From contig FWCC01000241.1 in NCBI GenBank assembly GCA_900169235.1, forward strand, positions 124,001 through 188,000: a stretch of 64,000 bases of DNA, given 5' to 3'. This document shows, one piece after another, positions 36,080 to 46,169 of the stretch. This DNA is from Zarea fungicola (Eukaryota > Ascomycota > Sordariomycetes > Hypocreales > Cordycipitaceae). The notes under the pieces are model-generated. The model was not told the DNA's origin. It searched no databases and saw only the letters and a list, made by a program, of their open reading frames with translations. The stretch's first letter is position 1. Each line of letters starts with the position of its first letter. Position numbers and translations under genes: made by a program.

Positions 36080-37875
36080 ATGCGCATCGCATGTCTCCAA
36101 TTCGCGCCGCAGCTGGGGCAGGTCATCACCAACCTCGAGCGTGCCGACGACATCTTGGAGCAGGCGGACCCCCGGCAGATCGATCTGCTCGTCCTTCCCG
36201 AGCTCGCCCTCTGCGGCTACAACTTTGCCTCCCTCCGGCACATATGGCCGCACTTTGAGTCCACGCAGGGCGGCATCAGCGCCGCGTGGGCGCGGCAGAC
36301 GGCCCTGCGGTATGACTGCACCGTCGTCATGGGCTATCCGGAAAAGGTCGAGGCTGCGGTCAACAAGCCCGCGGATCCAGTCTATCACAACTCGGCGCTG
36401 ATTATGAATGGTGACGGCGATGTGGTGGGCAACCACCGCAAGGCACATTTGTTTCATACCGATGAGACGTGGGCGCTGGAAGGGCAGCGTGGGTTCTACA
36501 CAGGCGAGTTGGGAAAGCTGGGTAGGGTTTCTGTTGGGATCAGCATGGATATAAAGTAAGTAGTACTATATTTTCCTTCTTCTTTTATTTTTCATTCAAT
36601 CGAAACATTAAAGACCGTATCGACAAACAGGGGGCTTGAAAGGGAGCATCCTGAAAGAAGTTGTTTTAACTTATGTTTTCTTTTTGGTCAAACAGCCCGT
36701 ACAAGTTTGAGTCGGCTTGGGATGACTATGAATTCTCCCATCACGTCATCGATACCAAGTCCCGCCTGGTGGTTCTCACCATGGCCTGGTCGACAGACGA
36801 GCCCCGCGACACCTTCCTGCCCCAGGCGCCGCCGGAGCAGCCAGACATGGACACGCTGCTGCACTGGATCAACCGCCTGCAGCCGATCCTCCAAATCGAC
36901 GCCGACGACCAAGAGACGACCATTGTCCTCTGCAACCGGTGCGGGCTCGAAAACGACGCCACCTACGTCGGCACGACCACCGTTCTCGGAATCAGGCGCG
37001 GCGAGGTGCTGCTGCACGGGATATTGGGCCGCGGCGAGGAAGAGCTGTTGGTGGTAGACACGGCGCTGCCTCCACCAGCGAAACTGCTGCTGCGGAATAA
37101 GGACCCGGTGTTGGCAGCTGCCGCCCGGGAGGGCGATGGTGGCATCCCGGCGGCGGCGATGGAGCTGGGGTCAACAACACCAAGGCTGCCCGCGAGGCAG
37201 AGGCGGACGTGGTCCGGCTCGTCGCGCCGGCCGAGGGAGTATGCGTCGCGGGGGCCGTACAGAACGCAGGGCAGCATCGTCGTCGTCCCACTGGGCAGGC
37301 TCCCGGGGGAGGATGCGCATTGGGGGGCGGTAGAAACAACAGAATGGGAATACAGCAACCAACACGAGCATCATCATCACCACCACCACCTACGCAATGG
37401 CACACCAGCAAGCCACTTTTCCATATCCAGCTCTGAAGAAGACCCTGATGGTGAAGGCGACGACGGCGACGACGAGGAGGAGGAGGAGGAGCCGCCAAAT
37501 CGGCAGCCTATTTTCAGGCGGAGACTACCCTTTGCGCCAACATATCATCTACGAATATCGGGGGCAAAGATCGAGCCAGACTGGTTCAAGCCTCTATCTG
37601 ACTTCAACGACCATCGGCTGCTGGCGACCAAAACAACCGGAGATGTCCCATTCTCGGGCTACCTGTCCGAGGCCACACCAATTGTCGACTCCCCCATGAG
37701 TGCCATGTCGTTTTTCGCGGATGAGGCCGTGGGAAACAAGGATGATGCCAAGACACACGGCGGTTCGGTGCCCCCCAAGCATCAGGTATCTCTGCAGCAT
37801 CCTTCACGACGTCCGAAAGCAGCAACAAAGCTAAGGAAACCTCTAAAGATTATCGTACCTCGAATAGTTGATTGA
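36080..37875 (+). CDS. Nta1-like nitrilase, copy 3, with Ser in place of the catalytic Cys
   Basis: Two exons, 36080-36555 and 36696-37875, 551 residues. The N-terminal 290 residues are clearly paralogous to copy 2 (MRIACLQFAPQLGQV..., PYKFESAWDDYEFSHH). Glu-41 (LVLPELAL) and Lys-121 (NHRKAHLFHTDETW) are present, but the nucleophile motif reads GISMDINPYKF with Ser-155 where copy 2 has Cys-154. The codon is AGC, one base from TGC. In this superfamily the thiol attacks the carbonyl, so ordinary amidase activity is not expected; a binding or regulatory role is a possible alternative. This copy lacks the intron at GYNF and the intron in the nucleophile codon, so the 13-nt microexon is fused to exon 1. 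The tail is shorter (about 260 residues), with a His run and an acidic stretch. Confidence 0.88.
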
Positions 37876-38097
37876 GAGGATCTTGGCATGGATAAGACAA
37901 TACTTGACCTGAGCAGAGTTTTTCATAACAGGTGCCCGACCTCCATCCAGTACTAACATCTGGAGACATATAAAAGATAATATTAAATCATTCATTTTAT
38001 TTATTCCATTATCAAGGTTCATTCGCTGTATATTGAATATGTACTTGTGGCGTAGTATTATTCACCCGCCATGTCTACAAACATCTTACAATGGCTT

Positions 38098-39346
38098 TCA
38101 GCCGAGGCGTTGGCCCGAGCCCCGTGTCCTCCAAGAATCTGGTAAGGGGCCTGACTCGGCTCCAGTGCTGCTACCAGACGCGGGAGCACCTCCTACGGCG
38201 CCCGAGCTGGAGAACAACTGCCTGCGGCCCTCTACAATGCGGACAAGACTGGTCATAAACTTGGGCGTCTTGAGGATATTCGGACCACCACCGAGTTGAG
38301 GATAGATTCGGCTGAGGAACTCCCACAGGTGGGCAGCAACGAGACCATAGCAGCCGAGGAAAAAGTCCTTGACGCCGCCAGGGAATAGCAGACTAACAAA
38401 AATCATGGCATAAGGCATTAGAGGAGCGGGCATAGGGATGACAATGTAGGTAACTGTGAGACCCTGCTGCTGCTGTGTAGCCGTGTATGTCAGCGCGACA
38501 ATGAGGGCGCGCGTCAACGCATAATAGGGCATAATGGCAACGAAGTAGTCAATGACCTGACAGAGACATGTTAGTCAGAGTTCCAAGGGAAAGGAAAATT
38601 TGCTCATGGCTCGGAAAACAGTAAACAGACTACGGTAAAACAAGCAAAAAGAAAAGGTATAGAAATGTAGGGCGCTAGAGATCACTCGAGCGACATGTAG
38701 TGTCACACAAGCTATCCTTTAGACATCCCACCATGCCTGCACCGCGCTCTGACCCGAAAGCGAAAATGGATCAGAAGAAGCACAGGGGTAATCTTCCTCA
38801 TTTTCAGGAACCGTGAAAGCTGTGGAGGCAAAAACCAAGCAGTCCGGGCAGTATAAGAGGTGTGGCACGAAGCGCCATAATTGAAACAAAAAAACGGGCA
38901 AGAACAAAAATCATGATAAACAATAAAAAGCATGAGCAAGTGGCAGTCCAAGAAACTTACGGCAATAAAACAGGATACGCAAATGAGGTACCAGATAAAG
39001 TCCTCTTTGCGTCGCATCCTTGGGTGGCCCGTCTCCATGTGGCTCGCCGCTGAGTAGAAAAAGTACGTGTCAAACAACAGCCCAAGCTCCGGTCCTGTAA
39101 TGAGGAAGCCCGTCGCCAGACGCCATATTTGCGGTGGGAAGCTGAAGATGTAGAATTTGTTGTACATGAGCCATTCGAAGGGGATATATCCAAAGTGTAG
39201 CCCGAGCGAGGTGATGAACATGTACGTCGCCAGCGTGCTGCAGGAGTAGTGGTTAGCATATGTGAAGATTGAAGCTGATGGGGATAAAAAGCATACCGAG
39301 AAATGGGCGGCAAGCGCCAATACTGGTCCATAATTGTGTCAGGCAT
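38098..39346 (-). CDS. Derlin family ER protein (ERAD)
   Basis: Three exons: 39346-39297, 39237-38961 and 38556-38098, 261 residues. Derlins are rhomboid-like pseudoproteases of the ER membrane that help move misfolded proteins to the cytosol for degradation. Typical features are the start MDQYWRLPPISR (residues 6-17), the hydrophobic helices, SFPPQIWRLATGFL, MPYAMIFVSLLFPGG and QLGGGPNILKTPKF. The last residues, SWRTRGSGQRLG, form an SHP box, the Cdc48/p97-binding motif of Derlin and Dfm1 proteins. The second intron (38960-38557, 404 nt) is very long for this organism; its donor GTAAGT and acceptor CAG join two segments that are contiguous in the family. Reading through it would add about 83 codons before a stop at 38712. 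Family is certain; the exact member (Der1 or Dfm1 type) is not. Confidence 0.9.
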
Positions 39347-40007
39347 TGTGTCCTACGAAGGGAAGCTCTCGTTCTCCTTGTTGTATGCTGGTGGCAAGCT
39401 CTGTTTTTCTTTTCTGTCCAAACGCGGAAGTGGAAAAAAAAATCAGGTAGCAAGCCAAAGCTAGTCCGTGCAGAAACGATGTAATTAAAACAATCGTTGT
39501 TTGATGCAGTGACCGGGAAAAAACGAAGGACACGCAAGCTCCAGACAACGATGGGGGTAGAGGATGTCTTGCGTAGCTGGCCTGCTATCGTGTCCTCTTC
39601 GTTGATTTTCGTTGCAGCAAGAGTTTTGGACAACGAAGCTGCTGTGCTGCCTGCGGTTTTGTGGACCACCGCCAGCGGAATTTTCGGAGCCTTGCCCCAT
39701 TCTGCTAAATGCCATTAGCCGGGCATATCCGTTTATCGGGGTGCTGGAAGCAGCCTACCCGGGAGAGTTCCAGGCTTTGGGTTTTCTGCTTGTTTCGAAG
39801 GTCTTTTTGCCTATATTTAATTAAATTGTAGGTGGTATACAGTCGCGGTATGAAGAAATCTTTTCTGCTATTTTAATCTGTGCTGTTGATGAAACTCGGT
39901 CTTCGGATGAGCCTCTTCCGGGTCGCGTGTTTACCTTGCCACTAACACTCACTGCTTCTCCATTTCTGCCGAGTTCGTCATCATACACCTCCCTCACATT
40001 CGCAACA
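39347..40007. other. Shared upstream region of two divergent genes
   Basis: 0.66 kb between the starts of the Derlin gene (minus) and the Rcf3-like gene (plus), so it must hold both promoters. I recognise no specific site. Confidence 0.6.
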
Positions 40008-40435
40008 ATGCGGCCACATGATGCCCTCAAATCAGAAGAGGCCGAGTCGGCCGGATGGGAAGCAACAAAGGGTGCCGGCATAGGAGCACTAAAATGGGGG
40101 ATAGGAGTGGCAATTCTCGGCGGTGCGGCCCAAATATGGTCGCCCTTATATCGGGGCATGACGATACAATTCAAAGTGTACGTGACAGAGAGACTACCGG
40201 CTTGCCAAAAAAAACCAGCCATGCTACGTGCTAATAAATCTACAGTTTTATTCACATGACGGGTATGGTGTTTGGCGGCATGATTGAGGGCGAAAACCGT
40301 TTGCAGCAGTTTGAAGCACAGATGCGCGTGAAGCGACAAGTGCAACGAGAGCAAGCCAAATGGCAGCGATATCAAGAGGAATTTATACAGTCCAACACCA
40401 GCAGCAACAGCGAAATTGAGACGAAGAAAAAGTAA
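40008..40435 (+). CDS. Rcf3-like small mitochondrial membrane protein
   Basis: Two exons, 40008-40177 and 40246-40435, 119 residues; the intron has a GTACGT donor and TACAG acceptor. The protein has a Gly/Ala-rich hydrophobic segment (KGAGIGALKWGIGVAILGGA) and a second one (VFIHMTGMVFGGMIEGEN), then a charged helix (FEAQMRVKRQVQREQAKW) and a Lys-rich end. The pattern of a short GA-rich helix, SPLYR, QFKVFIH and then a charged helix resembles yeast Rcf3 (YBR255C-A). Rcf3 is a small inner-membrane protein associated with respiratory-chain supercomplexes and cytochrome oxidase. The assignment rests on pattern recognition only, with low sequence identity. A generic two-helix mitochondrial protein is the alternative. 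Confidence 0.65.
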
Positions 40436-40610
40436 TCATTTTGTTTTCATCCATGTTAATCCGACAAAACTACCGCGGCCATCTTTTACATCTCACACAC
40501 ACTCATGTCCCCCGCTTCCCATCATGTACGAATAGCCAGATTGATAGACCAAATACCAACTCCAACGCCAAATGCAATGCTCTACATTTTGTCTTGTTAT
40601 TTTAAACCAA

Positions 40611-41742
40611 TTACTTTGTCTGAAATCGCTTGGGATCCATGTTTATCTTGCATAGTCTCACCACACATCCACTCAGCTGCAGCAGCGTCTGAACGCCCTC
40701 CAGAATCTTCATGTGCGTAAAGCCAATCTCCTTGATGAATTCCAGCTTCGAGTGCTCGCTCAGCGTCGGGATGGTCTTGGTCACCTTGAACATGGTGCTG
40801 ATGATGTCGTGGCTCGAGTACCCCAATTCCCACAGCTCACGCAGCGTATCCAAGGCCGAGTCGACGTTGCCCTCGTAGCAGGCTTTGAGCATCGCCTGCA
40901 CCTTGATGGGGTGCGGCGAGTCCACCACCTTGAAGACGTTGTCGCCCGACACGAAGCCGAAGCCCGCAAACGTCGACTGCAGGTTGTTGATGGCCTGCCG
41001 CATGTCGCCTTCCGCACTAAAGACGAGCGCAGCAAGGCCGTCGTCGCTGTATTCCACCTTTTCGGCCTCGATGATTTGCAGGAGGCGCTTGACGACCTGC
41101 GCGTCCGTGAGCTTGGCGTAGCGGAGAATGGCGCAGCGCGACTGTAGGGGCTCGATGATCTTGTTGGACTGGTTGCACGCAAAGGCGAATCGCGTCGTGT
41201 TGGAGTAGATTTCCATGGTTCGTCGGAGCGCCTGCTGCGCGCCCGAGGTCATGCTGTCGGCCTCGTCGAGGATGATGAGCTTGTGGCGGCCGGCGGGCAG
41301 GGTCACCTTCTTTTGCGCAAAGCCCTTGATGCGGTTGCGAACAACGTCGATGCCTCGCTCGTCACTGGCGTTGAGCTCCAGGACGGCCTCCTTATACGAC
41401 TCGCCCAGGAGCTCACGCGCCAGACAGAGCACACTCGTCGTCTTTCCAATACCGGGCATACCAGATATGATGACGTGTGGCATGTTGCCCTCTTTGGCAA
41501 TAATTTTTAATCTCTCAATCGTCTCGGTGTTGCCGACCACGTCGTCGAGGAAGACGGGACGGTATTTCTCGACCCTGTCCAAAGCTTTTTAGCTGGCGTG
41601 CATTGACGAGGCCAGCGCCAGCCATGCGATAGACTTACCATGGTAGCTCATAGTTGGGAGATCCATTTGTAGAGGCAGACAGGGCAGCCTTGGAAGCGGC
41701 GTTTGAAGACTCGCCCTTTTCTTCTACTTTGGCGGCTGGCAT
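40611..41742 (-). CDS. RFC4: Replication factor C small subunit Rfc4
   Basis: Two exons, 41742-41639 and 41574-40611, 355 residues. The acceptor that reads GACAG|GG was chosen because it rebuilds the conserved PWVEKYRP (residues 34-41). RFC is the AAA+ clamp loader that places PCNA on primed DNA. Visible motifs are Walker A GMPGIGKT (73-80), [14 protein letters not shown], Walker B LIILDEAD (134-141), the SRC arginine-finger motif (about 180-182) and [11 protein letters not shown]. The whole protein closely follows yeast Rfc4 (human RFC2); the residues match that subunit rather than Rfc2, Rfc3 or Rfc5. The extra N-terminal 32 residues are Ser/Ala-rich and probably unstructured. It is divergent from FCF1, 314 bp away, with an MCB-type site 63 bp upstream of its ATG. 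Confidence 0.95.
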
Positions 41743-42056
41743 TGTGAATTCTGTGGTTGGATGGATAATGAGTGTGCGGCAGCTTGCACTTTACGCGATG
41801 GGAAGACGCGTTTGGCGGTTGGCTTCCACTCAAGGTTGAAATGGTCCGTGCGCACCACCGCTGCGAGCCGACCCAGAAAAAAGTTGCCTAGCCTTTGATG
41901 CTGAAAATTCGACACTACAAATTCGACACTACAAATTTAACAAAGACAGCCATCGACAGTCATTGCGCATAACGAAGCCTGCCTCGAGATAAAACGAATA
42001 CCCAACGAAATCACCGCCTTTAAATTACATCACCGAGCAGCTACATATTCGACATC
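41743..42056. promoter_or_regulatory. Bidirectional RFC4-FCF1 promoter
   Basis: Only 314 bp separate the two start codons. At 41806-41811 lies ACGCGT, a MluI cell-cycle box, directly overlapped by TTTGGCGG (41811-41818), an E2F-type sequence. ACGCGA occurs at 41793-41798. MCB sites drive G1/S transcription of DNA-replication genes in yeasts; use here for RFC4 is inferred. Nearer FCF1 there is a perfect 14-bp tandem duplication (41906-41933). Confidence 0.7.
41906..41933. repeat. Perfect 14-bp tandem duplication
   Basis: Two exact adjacent copies of AAATTCGACACTAC plus a partial third (AAATT). It lies 124 bp upstream of the FCF1 ATG, within the shared promoter or the FCF1 leader. Confidence 0.9.
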
Positions 42057-42710
42057 ATGGGTGTCGCCAAGAAGACGAGAAAGTTTGGCCTTGTATGATG
42101 CCTTATCGATAAGAAAATATCGCCGCTCGCATACTGACAACATGTCCAGGTCAAACGAGTCCTCGGCAAAGGCGACCCGCGGCTAAAGGAGAACCAGGCC
42201 AAGCAGGAGGCTCTGCAAAAACTCAAGGAGAAGAAGACTGTGCAGGGCGAGCTGGTGCGCGAGGTGCAGCAAATGCCCAGCAACATGTTCTTCCAGCACA
42301 ACACGGCCCTCGTGCCGCCCTACAACGTCCTCGTCGACACCAATTTCCTCAGTCACACGGTGCAGCGCAAGCTGTCCCTGCTCGAGTCCATGATGGACTG
42401 CCTCTACGCCAAGTGCAACCCCATCATCACGTCGTGCGTCATGTCGGAACTCGAGAAGCTCGGACCCAAGTACAGACTGGCGCTGCGTGTGGCGCGCGAC
42501 GAGCGCTGGCAGCGACTGACGTGCGACCACAAGGGCACCTATGCTGATGACTGTCTCGTGGACCGGGTGCAAAAGGACAGGATATACATTGTGGGCACCA
42601 ATGATAGAGCGCTGAAGCAGCGGCTGCGCAAGATTCCTGGTGTGCCGCTCATGAGTGTGGCGCGGGGCAAATACGTTATCGAGAGATTACCCGGTGCGCC
42701 AGATTCATAA
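42057..42710 (+). CDS. FCF1: rRNA-processing PIN-domain protein Fcf1
   Basis: Two exons, 42057-42092 and 42150-42710, 198 residues. The tiny first exon encodes MGVAKKTRKFGL, then VKRVLGKGDPRLKEN follows after the intron, exactly the family's N-terminus. The PIN domain is clear: PPYNVLVDTNFLSHTVQ (first acidic residue), AKCNPIITSCVMSELEKLG, GTYADDCLVDRV and YIVGTNDRALKQRLRKIPGVP. Fcf1/Utp24 acts in the small-subunit processome and is implicated in pre-18S rRNA cleavage at sites A1 and A2. The acidic residues expected for metal binding are present, so an active nuclease is likely. It sits head to head with RFC4. Identification is very strong. Confidence 0.96.
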
Positions 42711-43413
42711 AGGAGTGGCTGGCATGTGTTTATTTTTATTCTATTTTATTTCTCAAAATTTAGCGAATTGATTTTTTTCCAGTATACCAAGTTCATGTTG
42801 AGCTGAGAAGGATATCCGAGTTGGGAGATCCAATTCCTTACTTCCCAACTGGAACATGTTGACACAACACGTTGCCAAGCATTCTTCCGTAAGCAGTGCA
42901 TAAATACTTTAATACTCTTTAATACTCTTTTTGTACATTTTCTACGTGGTCTGTGGCCGATGACGCTGTAATGCTTGGCTCACACGTCTACATGTAGTGC
43001 CAATCTCAGTCTATGTGATGATTCAATACATATGCTTCACTCAACCAGGAACCCAATACTATAGACACTTGACAATAGACAATAGACAATAGATGGCATA
43101 AAACTGCATACAACATGGGCATAAATCAGCACAATTTCAACTGTTGACGTGGCATGCCCCTCACGTCGCATACCACGACTCAAACGGTCTAAGCGTCGGC
43201 GTTATCGAACCTTGTTTTTACTCTTAATCCGGAACCGACTTCAAAACCATTCTATTTTACGCCCTTGCATCTCAATGCACCAATAATCACCTCTCGGAAC
43301 CTGCCTCAGGAATCGCCGTTCGGTAATCAATTAATTCACCCCACTACCTGTAATTCCAATACCTGCCTGGCTGGGCAACGTCGGCTACGACAACCCCGCT
43401 CGCCTGCATTCCC
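42711..43413. other. Intergenic region with a 7-bp triplet repeat
   Basis: 0.7 kb between FCF1 and the transcription factor gene, same strand. It includes three tandem GACAATA units at 43071-43091 and a repeat of AATACTCTTT near 42910-42930. The promoter of the transcription factor gene must be here. No gene is visible. Confidence 0.6.
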
Positions 43414-46169
43414 ATGGATCTAAGTGTCGACGGCAAGGCGCTCCCGTCGCTGCCGCCGCACAAGCGTTCGCGCGTGCTGCTGTCATGCGCGCCCTGTCGA
43501 AACTCCAAGCTCAAGTGCGACAGGAGCCAGCCATGTGGTCAGTGTACGAAAAAGGAACGCCCTGATGCCTGCGTCTACGCCCCCAAGCCGCTCAAGAAGA
43601 AGCCCCAGCCCAAGGGCATGTCCGCGCGGCTGAAGCGCCTCGAGGGCATGGTGCGTAGCATGATGGACGCCGAAGCAGAGGAGCAGTCGGCTCAAGAAGG
43701 GGCCACGGATGATACTGAGTCAATCCTGGCCCAAGGACAGGTTGTCCATAGCGAGCAAGGGTCGCACTATGTCGGCGCAACGCATTGCTTGGCCATGCTT
43801 GAAGATGTGAGCTATTTTCTCCCACTGCTGTCTTCGTGGGGATGAACTCGAGACATTCTTACTGACCCATGTACAGATTGAGGATTTAAAGACATATTTC
43901 GATGATGAAGATGACGACGGTGCTGGGGACTCGCCGGGTGCAAACCTCGAGTCCGCTGATCTGCTCCTGAATCCCCGTGGCGCACCAAATAGTCGTGAAG
44001 AGCTCATTGCGTATATACCCGAGAAGCATACAACGGACAGACTCATTATGAGATATTTTTCCTCTTCTGGTCCTTCTCAATGCAAGTACAGTCCCTGAAT
44101 CGAGCTGATGGTATTACTAACATGGTTTCTTACTAGTCTGTGTACACCGGCCGACTTTTACCAAGAAAGTGAGTTAAATAAACAGTTTCTTTAAAACTAT
44201 TTGATGACTTTAATACTAAATAAATATATAGTATGCCCAATTCTGGAATGATCCAGACAGCGTCTCCCTTCCCTGGCTCGCCCAGCTCTTCATGGTTCTC
44301 GCCCTCGGCGTCATCTACAATCACTTTTCGGCGCCGCAAGAGCTTCAGGATGAGTCCGACATGCCCGTCCTGCAGCGCGTGCAAATCTTCCGTGCGTGCG
44401 CCGGCTGGGCGCTCGTCTGGAGCAAGTACACCAACCCTACGCACGAGACCATCCCGGCGTTCATCCTCTACGTGGAGGCCTACTTCATCTTTAGCCGCGC
44501 CGCGCAGATGAGCTGCTACACGCTCTCCGCCGTGTGCATGCGGCTCATGCTCAAGATGGGCATGCACCGCGACCCGAGCAAGCTGGCCAGCCTAACCCCC
44601 TACGAGTCAGAGATGCGCCGCCGCTGGTGGAGCATGGCGTGTCAGATTGAGATGCTCGTATCGTTCCACATGGGCCTCCCGAGCATGCTGCACAGCGTCG
44701 AGTGGGATGTCGAGGTGCACAGCAATCTGCAGGACGAGGACTTTGACGAGGACACGCAAAAGATGCCACCGCCGCGGTCGCTGCAGGACTACACGTCCAT
44801 GTCGTACTCGATCAACAAGACGCAGATCCTGCGCGTGTTTGGTCAGATTGCCAAGCTGGCGCACTCGCTGGCGGTGCCGAGCTACGCCGACACGATGCGG
44901 CTCGACGTGGCCCTCAACGACGCCTGGGACAAGGTGCCCGAGTTCCTGCGCGTCAAGCCGCTCGACCAGTGCATCGGCGACTCGCCCACGCTCCTGATCC
45001 AGCGCTACGGCATCGAGTCGCTGTACCAAAAGGCGCGCTGCGTGCTGCACCGTCGCCACCTCACCGAGGTCGTCCTCCGCCCGGAGCACGACTACTCGCG
45101 CCAGCAATGCATCGAGGCGGCCACGTTTCTGCTCAGCTACCAGTCCATCATCTGGAACGCCACGCGTCCCGGCAACATGCTGAGCATGTGCGGGTGGTTC
45201 GTGACGTCGCTGTCCGTGCACGACTTTATGCTCGCCGCCATGGTTGTGTACGTTGCCGTGCAAAACGAAAACTACCCCGAGTACCCGACCGGCAACGACC
45301 CGCACTGGGCCGCGGCGGACAGGCGGCTGCCGTCCAAGGAGGCGCTCCGAACGATGCTGAAGCGCTCGCACGCAATCTGGTGCCGCGTGTCGTCGACGGT
45401 GGGCGAGCTGCGCAAGACGCGCGACACTCTGGCCGTCATGCTGGCCAAGATTGGGTGCCCCGTGGACGGCGATGGCGCCATGCCCAAGACGCCTGCCTCC
45501 GGGGGGTCGGGCAACAACAAGGTCGTCCCGGGGGGCGGCTACTCGACGGCGGTGCCGCCGCCGCCACCGCCGGGGAGCAGCAGTCTGCGAGCGGGATCGC
45601 ACCTGTTTGCGCAGCAGGCGCCAGCGCCTTCACTGGTGTCGAGCGGACAGCTGTCGTCTGCACCGACTTCTGGAACTCATGGCTACAGTGCTGCTGAATC
45701 TGGCTATACTGGTATGCCCACTGTGCACTCGATTTCGAACAATGCTAACAAAAACTGCAATACAGATACAGCGATAAACAACAACTTTGCGACGTTCAAC
45801 ATATCGCAGTTTGGCACCGATCCCAACATTCCGCCATTTACAGGACTCAGCGGGACAGACGCAGAAGGACGCCAACTGTCGCTTGCGGACGCAGGGGCAT
45901 CGGAGAGCAGCAACGACGGCATATTCGGCACGGTGGAGTTTGATTCGTCATGGATCGGTGACGGCATGGACTGGGTAAGTCTTTTCACACTAAACCACCC
46001 ATCACAAGAGGAAGAATGACACTGGAACTAAACGTTTCAATTTTTTTTCTTTTAGCAAACCCAGGCTGACATTTTCTCGGCCAACAAGGGTATGTCGGAC
46101 AATTTGGGACCTACGCAGGGCATGGGCGAACCTTGGACACGGAATATGAACTTGGGCAATGGATGGTGA
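43414..46169 (+). CDS. Zn(II)2Cys6 transcription factor with fungal_trans domain
   Basis: Five exons: 43414-43806, 43877-44081, 44137-44168 (32 nt), 44232-45974 and 46056-46169, 828 residues. The binuclear zinc cluster has ligands Cys-25, 28, 35, 41, 44 and 53 (CAPCRNSKLKC... CGQC), followed by a basic linker (KPLKKKPQPKG) and a short helix for dimerisation. The middle region is a fungal-specific transcription factor domain, with DRLIMRYF, HRPTF, QFWNDP, RRWWSMACQIEMLVSFHMGLP and EWDVE. The C-terminal 250 residues are Pro-, Ser- and Asn-rich, likely an activation region. Intron 2 needs a GC donor (GCAAGT at 44082) to keep the HRPTF motif in frame; the nearby GT donor would destroy it. I cannot name the target genes; no biosynthetic cluster is adjacent. 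Confidence 0.9.
44137..44168 (+). other. 32-nt microexon encoding the HRPTF motif
   Basis: The exon lies between a GC-AG intron (44082-44136) and a GT-AG intron (44169-44231). It encodes the end of a Phe codon and CVHRPTFTKK, which continues in exon 4 as YAQFWNDP, a conserved block of this regulator family. Confidence 0.8.

Noticed and set aside
38557..38960. Intronic box C/D snoRNA in the long Derlin intron
   Set aside because: No RTGATGA box with a matching CTGA box and terminal stem was found by eye.
44607..45602. 331-codon minus-strand frame
   Set aside because: It lies entirely opposite the transcription factor's large exon; the R/H-rich low-complexity product is typical of an antisense shadow in GC-rich coding DNA.
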